Positions 60,684-64,000 of a DNA stretch of 64,000 bases are shown here, piece after piece (within the stretch, counting starts at the first letter, position 1; every line of letters starts with the position of its first letter). Under the pieces are notes generated by a model. It was not told the origin of the DNA. It did not search any database and saw nothing but the letters and a program-made list of their open reading frames with translations. The translations under genes and the position numbers were made by a program. Location of the stretch: positions 14,322,001-14,386,000 of the forward strand of contig CAVNZM010000001.1 in NCBI GenBank assembly GCA_963693365.1, written 5' to 3'. Origin of the DNA: Amoebidium appalachense. Lineage: Eukaryota; Ichthyosporea.

Positions 60684-60820
60684 ACTTGGTGGCAAACTGG
60701 GGCAGCTGGAGGATCCTGCCCTCCTCCCTGGTGGTGTGGTAGAAAAACTGCACGAGCTCCTCATTGGTGTAGCTCCGTGGCCTGTACGTGTGTGTGTGTG
60801 TGTGTGCATGTATGTGTGTG

Positions 60821-60867
<47 letters not shown>

Positions 60868-61115
60868 CTGTGCGTGTTCGCGCGTGTGTGTTAACATGCG
60901 GTTCTAAGCACAACATTACGTACAGAGAATCTGCAGACATATGCTACACGCAAGAAGCAACACACACACACATGCACACACTCAAAATCAAGGGGAGAAG
61001 GGGAGGAAGGGGGAGTTAAACCCCCGATTTCCATTTTGAAAGAGGTGTCAAACATATCACGCACACAAACCAAACCACACAAACACACCAGGCATAAAAG
61101 TAATATAACTCCAAG

Positions 61116-61153
<38 letters not shown>

Positions 61154-61357
61154 CGGCGTCCCGGGAACCTCCGGGCCACAAGAAGAAAAAAAGAGATAAC
61201 GTCGGCCCATACAAGTGCAGGAGTCTGTTGTGTGTGTGCGTGTGCGTGTGCGTGTGCATGTGTGTGTGTGTGTCCCCTTACCCGACGAACTCGAAGGTGG
61301 CGCCGGGTGCCTTGGCATCCTCCACACATTGTGCCAGAGCACGTCCGACATCAATAG

Positions 61358-61390
<33 letters not shown>

Positions 61391-62414
61391 ATTTTGTGAC
61401 CGTCCGCACATGCATGGGTGCGAAGAAGTGTCCGGATGTGTGTGTGTGTGTTAGAGCCAGCGGAGTTCCCATGGGCAATGAACCCAGGGAGGGGAAGGGT
61501 GGAGAGGGGGGGGGGGGGGGGGGGGGGGAGGGGTAAGAGTAAGAAAGAGAGAGAGAGGGGGGGGGGGGAGGGGGGTCAGGAAATGTCGCGCACACGCTAT
61601 GATGCCCAACACTTAGCCGACGGACAAGGAACGCGAACTAGAAAGGAATTTTTCACGCAACAAGCAATCATCTGAAAACACAGTAATTCGATTGAAAGAG
61701 GACATCGGCCCAAGACGTCTGGCCAGCAACAGGCATTTCAGCCGTTTAACCCTCACTCCACTCCCACGTTTTTTCTCGCTTGTCTTTTCTTATCCCCCCC
61801 CCCCCCCCCCCCCTCACCCGCCCCCGCCCCCCCTCTCCCCTCCCCCCCCCCCTTCCCCCACCACCCCTTCAAAAAAAAAAAAAGAAAAAAAAAAAAAAGG
61901 GCCCACCACCTTAATATAAAACAAACAAACAAAAAACACTGCTATGAACGGTTGCGAGGAACAGAGGAAAACAGCCGTGGGCAATACATCACTTGAGCCT
62001 GTAAGTTACTGCCCTCGTGCAGGTTCCACGTGTGTGCTTGGTCGCCTGAGCTCACATGCGGGAGGTGTGTGCGTGTGGGTTGTTAGTGGGCCCCTCTATT
62101 TATTGTACACTTGTGCTACTTCTTTGTCTTGCGTGTTGTGTGTGCATTTGCATGTGCGTGTCTCTGTGTGTGTGTGCGCACACCCGTGCGTGGGTGCGTG
62201 CGTGTGCGTGTGCGCTAAGATGATGTGTTTGTTGTGTATGAGAGCACGTGTGCGTCGCATGCGCTTTGTGTCCGTGTGGGGTGGGGTGGGGTGGGTGGGT
62301 GGGTGGGTGGGGGGAACTCATACGAATACTGGCCACTTGAGGGCTGCTTTGCGCGCGACGGGAATGTTGTTGCTAAAAACGAATTTCTTGACTGCACCCA
62401 CACATTGCGTCAGC

Positions 62415-62457
<43 letters not shown>

Positions 62458-63679
62458 CCGCACAACAAAACATAAAAATAAACCTTGAGCATGAGAAGTA
62501 CACGCAAACCGTCAACTTCACCCACACATGCATGCACGCACGTGTTCACGAACCCCCCCCCCCCCCCTTAAACACATACACACACACGTGCACACACACC
62601 ACACACCATGCGCACACGCCCGAGTCGACCCCTTCCTGGCTAACACGTACACTACTCCTGCTCAAAGGTATAAAGTGCCAAACGACACGGGCTAACCGAT
62701 CAGAGGGGATAGTATAAAACTTAAACCACACAACAGGGTAGCAATGTGCTTACTAGGGCAGAGCACTACTGTCACCCCCCCCAAAAAAAAGAGAAAGGGG
62801 GGAGGGGGGAGGGAAGGAGGAGGTGTTTGTGTGTCTGTGTGTGTGTGTGTATTTAAGGTGGAGGGGGGGGGGGGGGGGGGGAGGGGAGGGAAAAATACCG
62901 GCAATGTAGTTGAAGAAGCGGTCCTCAGGGCCAAAGCACTGGGCCGGACGGACAATGGTGGCATTGGGGAAGGCCTTCTTGACCGCCTGCTCACCTGCAT
63001 ACTGTGTGCGCACCAAGGGGGTTAGAACACACAGAAAAATACTGCGTTTTATAAGGGCAATGGTTATGATAACCTTGGTGTGTAAATGTTCGCTTCTATT
63101 GTATTTGTAAACTTTTATATATGCAATGCACTTGCATGTACATGAGTCACTATCGCAATCCCACACAGTGTGGCTAAGGCCTTTCTCTCGGCTAACCGTT
63201 CACACCTGTCCAGTTAATAGTTAGTAAACTCGAGCGGCGGTGGTCATTGCGCCTGTGAATATCAACCGTTTGAACAAATTTGCTGTATTCGTTGCATTCT
63301 AGGTACTGGTTGCACACCAGTATAGATGTTAAGGAACTCGTTGCACACTATCTACTCGTTGAACATCTTATATTTGTTGCACACCCAACTCTTTTTGCAC
63401 ACCTAATACTCCTTGCACGCATAATACTCCTTGCACGCATAATACTCCTTGCGCACATAATACTCATTGCACGCATAATACTCCTTGACGCATAATACTC
63501 ATTGCACATACAATGATCATTGCACACAGTTACATACCTTTGACTTGAGGTATTTCGATGGGGAGTCCGGGGCGGCGCCCAGGGCCGAGACGTGGATCAG
63601 ACGCTCGACACCGGCCTCGGCACAGGCCTTAGCAATCATCTTGGCACCCTCCACGTGCACATCGTCGAAGTTGAAATTC
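59028..63679 (-). CDS. NDUFA9: Complex I 39 kDa subunit NDUFA9, 5' end outside the window
   Basis: Minus-strand exons in transcript order: 63538-63679, 62899-63001, 62324-62391, 61282-61358, 60686-60781, 60153-60216, 59526-59600, 59028-59108 (TAA). All join in phase and give about 234 C-terminal residues. Diagnostic stretches are [104 protein letters not shown] and [20 protein letters not shown]. These align with animal NDUFA9 without gaps at the exon joins. NDUFA9 is an atypical short-chain dehydrogenase-like accessory subunit of mitochondrial complex I that holds NADPH. The N-terminal Rossmann Gly motif and targeting signal should lie right of 64000. The donor after 60153 is GTTGGT; the others are GTATGT-, GTAAGG- or GTAGGG-like. 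The acceptor of the exon ending at 61358 is formed by a (CA)n tract on the minus strand. Confidence 0.88.
59733..59800. repeat. Composite C55-A13 homopolymer
   Basis: One of the longest poly-C runs of the window, passing into poly-A, within the NDUFA9 intron between exons 59526-59600 and 60153-60216. Confidence 0.9.
60600..60680. repeat. (CA)n microsatellite in an NDUFA9 intron
   Basis: A run of about 40 CA units on the plus strand, ending three bases before the GTACGT donor (minus strand) of the exon 60686-60781. Confidence 0.9.
63390..63530. repeat. Minisatellite with GCATAATACTCCTTGCAC unit
   Basis: About seven units of 17-18 bases (variants CCTTGCACGCATAATACT and CATTGCACGCATAATACT), ending at the donor of the NDUFA9 exon 63538-63679. 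More diverged TTGCACAC units extend left to about 63290. Confidence 0.85.
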
Positions 63680-64000
63680 CTGGAAATTTGGGGGGAATAA
63701 AAAGGGGGGGGGGAGGGGGGGGGGGGGGGGGAAGGGATGTTAGAATGTGTTATAGAGTATGTAATATACATTTATAATGGACCGGGGGGAAGGGGAGGGG
63801 AGGGGCTATAATGGACCGGGGGGAAAGGAAAGGAGGGGCCTCGCGGGGGGAGGGGTCGCGGGGGGCAGGGGGGGGGGGGGGGGGGGGGGGGGACAAAGAA
63901 GAATAAGTTAAGAAAAATAAGAGGGATGGCAAAGGGGTGACACTAGTTACTAAATGATGTGTTGGGTGTATTCTGCTGAGGTTGGGAAAGCGAAAAAGCA
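63680..64000. other. NDUFA9 intron, right edge
   Basis: Poly-G and GGA-rich sequence (63700-63730, 63867-63892) and two copies of a TATAATGGACCGGGGGGAA unit (63772 and 63808). No further NDUFA9 exon was recognised, so this is taken as intron running out of the window. Confidence 0.5.

Noticed and set aside
63290-63530. CRISPR-like array of short repeats
   Set aside because: Units are contiguous, degenerate and without unique spacers, in a eukaryotic intron; it is a minisatellite.

Overview
This window is eukaryotic nuclear DNA. Its genes are cut into many short exons with GT-AG introns, and its products are eukaryote-specific: a CH-SH3-DH-PH Rho exchange factor of the PIX type, TFIID subunit TAF11, and mitochondrial complex I subunit NDUFA9. 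PIX-type exchange factors are known from animals and their unicellular relatives, so a holozoan (a protist relative of animals, or an early-branching animal) is the best guess. This is an inference from one gene.

Layout. 1-5085: intergenic, with two fold-back or terminal-inverted-repeat elements and many microsatellites. 5086-22333 (+): PIX-like RhoGEF, 21 recognisable exons, about 1065 residues, probably one small DH exon unplaced. 23930-24789 (+): C2H2 zinc-finger gene broken by two frameshifts. 25463-26098 (+): intronless two-span membrane protein, possibly Erf4/GOLGA7-like. 26836-33389 (+): TAF11 in five exons. 36187-39760 (+): protein kinase in two clear exons plus a likely small middle exon, with a perfectly duplicated hairpin just upstream. 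39761-46660: mostly non-coding, then a truncated, frameshifted Ty1/copia pol end with its 3' LTR. 48600-52026 (+): unrecognised Pro/Ala/Gln-rich coiled-coil protein. 56191-56376 (-): small single-span protein. 59028-63679 (-): eight 3' exons of NDUFA9, whose 5' end lies beyond the right edge.

The most striking property is the simple-sequence load. Tracts of (CA)n/(GT)n, (GA)n, poly-C and poly-G (up to 69 G) occur every few hundred bases in introns and between genes, often directly against splice sites. Most very long reading frames of His-Thr, Cys-Val, Pro or Gly here are only translations of these tracts. Several real genes carry single-base frameshifts inside G runs or a CA run, which look like slippage or assembly errors.

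The genes do not form a pathway. They are an ordinary housekeeping and signalling set (cytoskeletal signalling, transcription initiation, respiration, kinase signalling). The unexplained material is mainly in the repeats: fold-back elements, a modular intronic repeat with a hairpin that appears to covary, composite T(n)G(m) homopolymers of constant polarity, and splice sites built from dinucleotide repeats.
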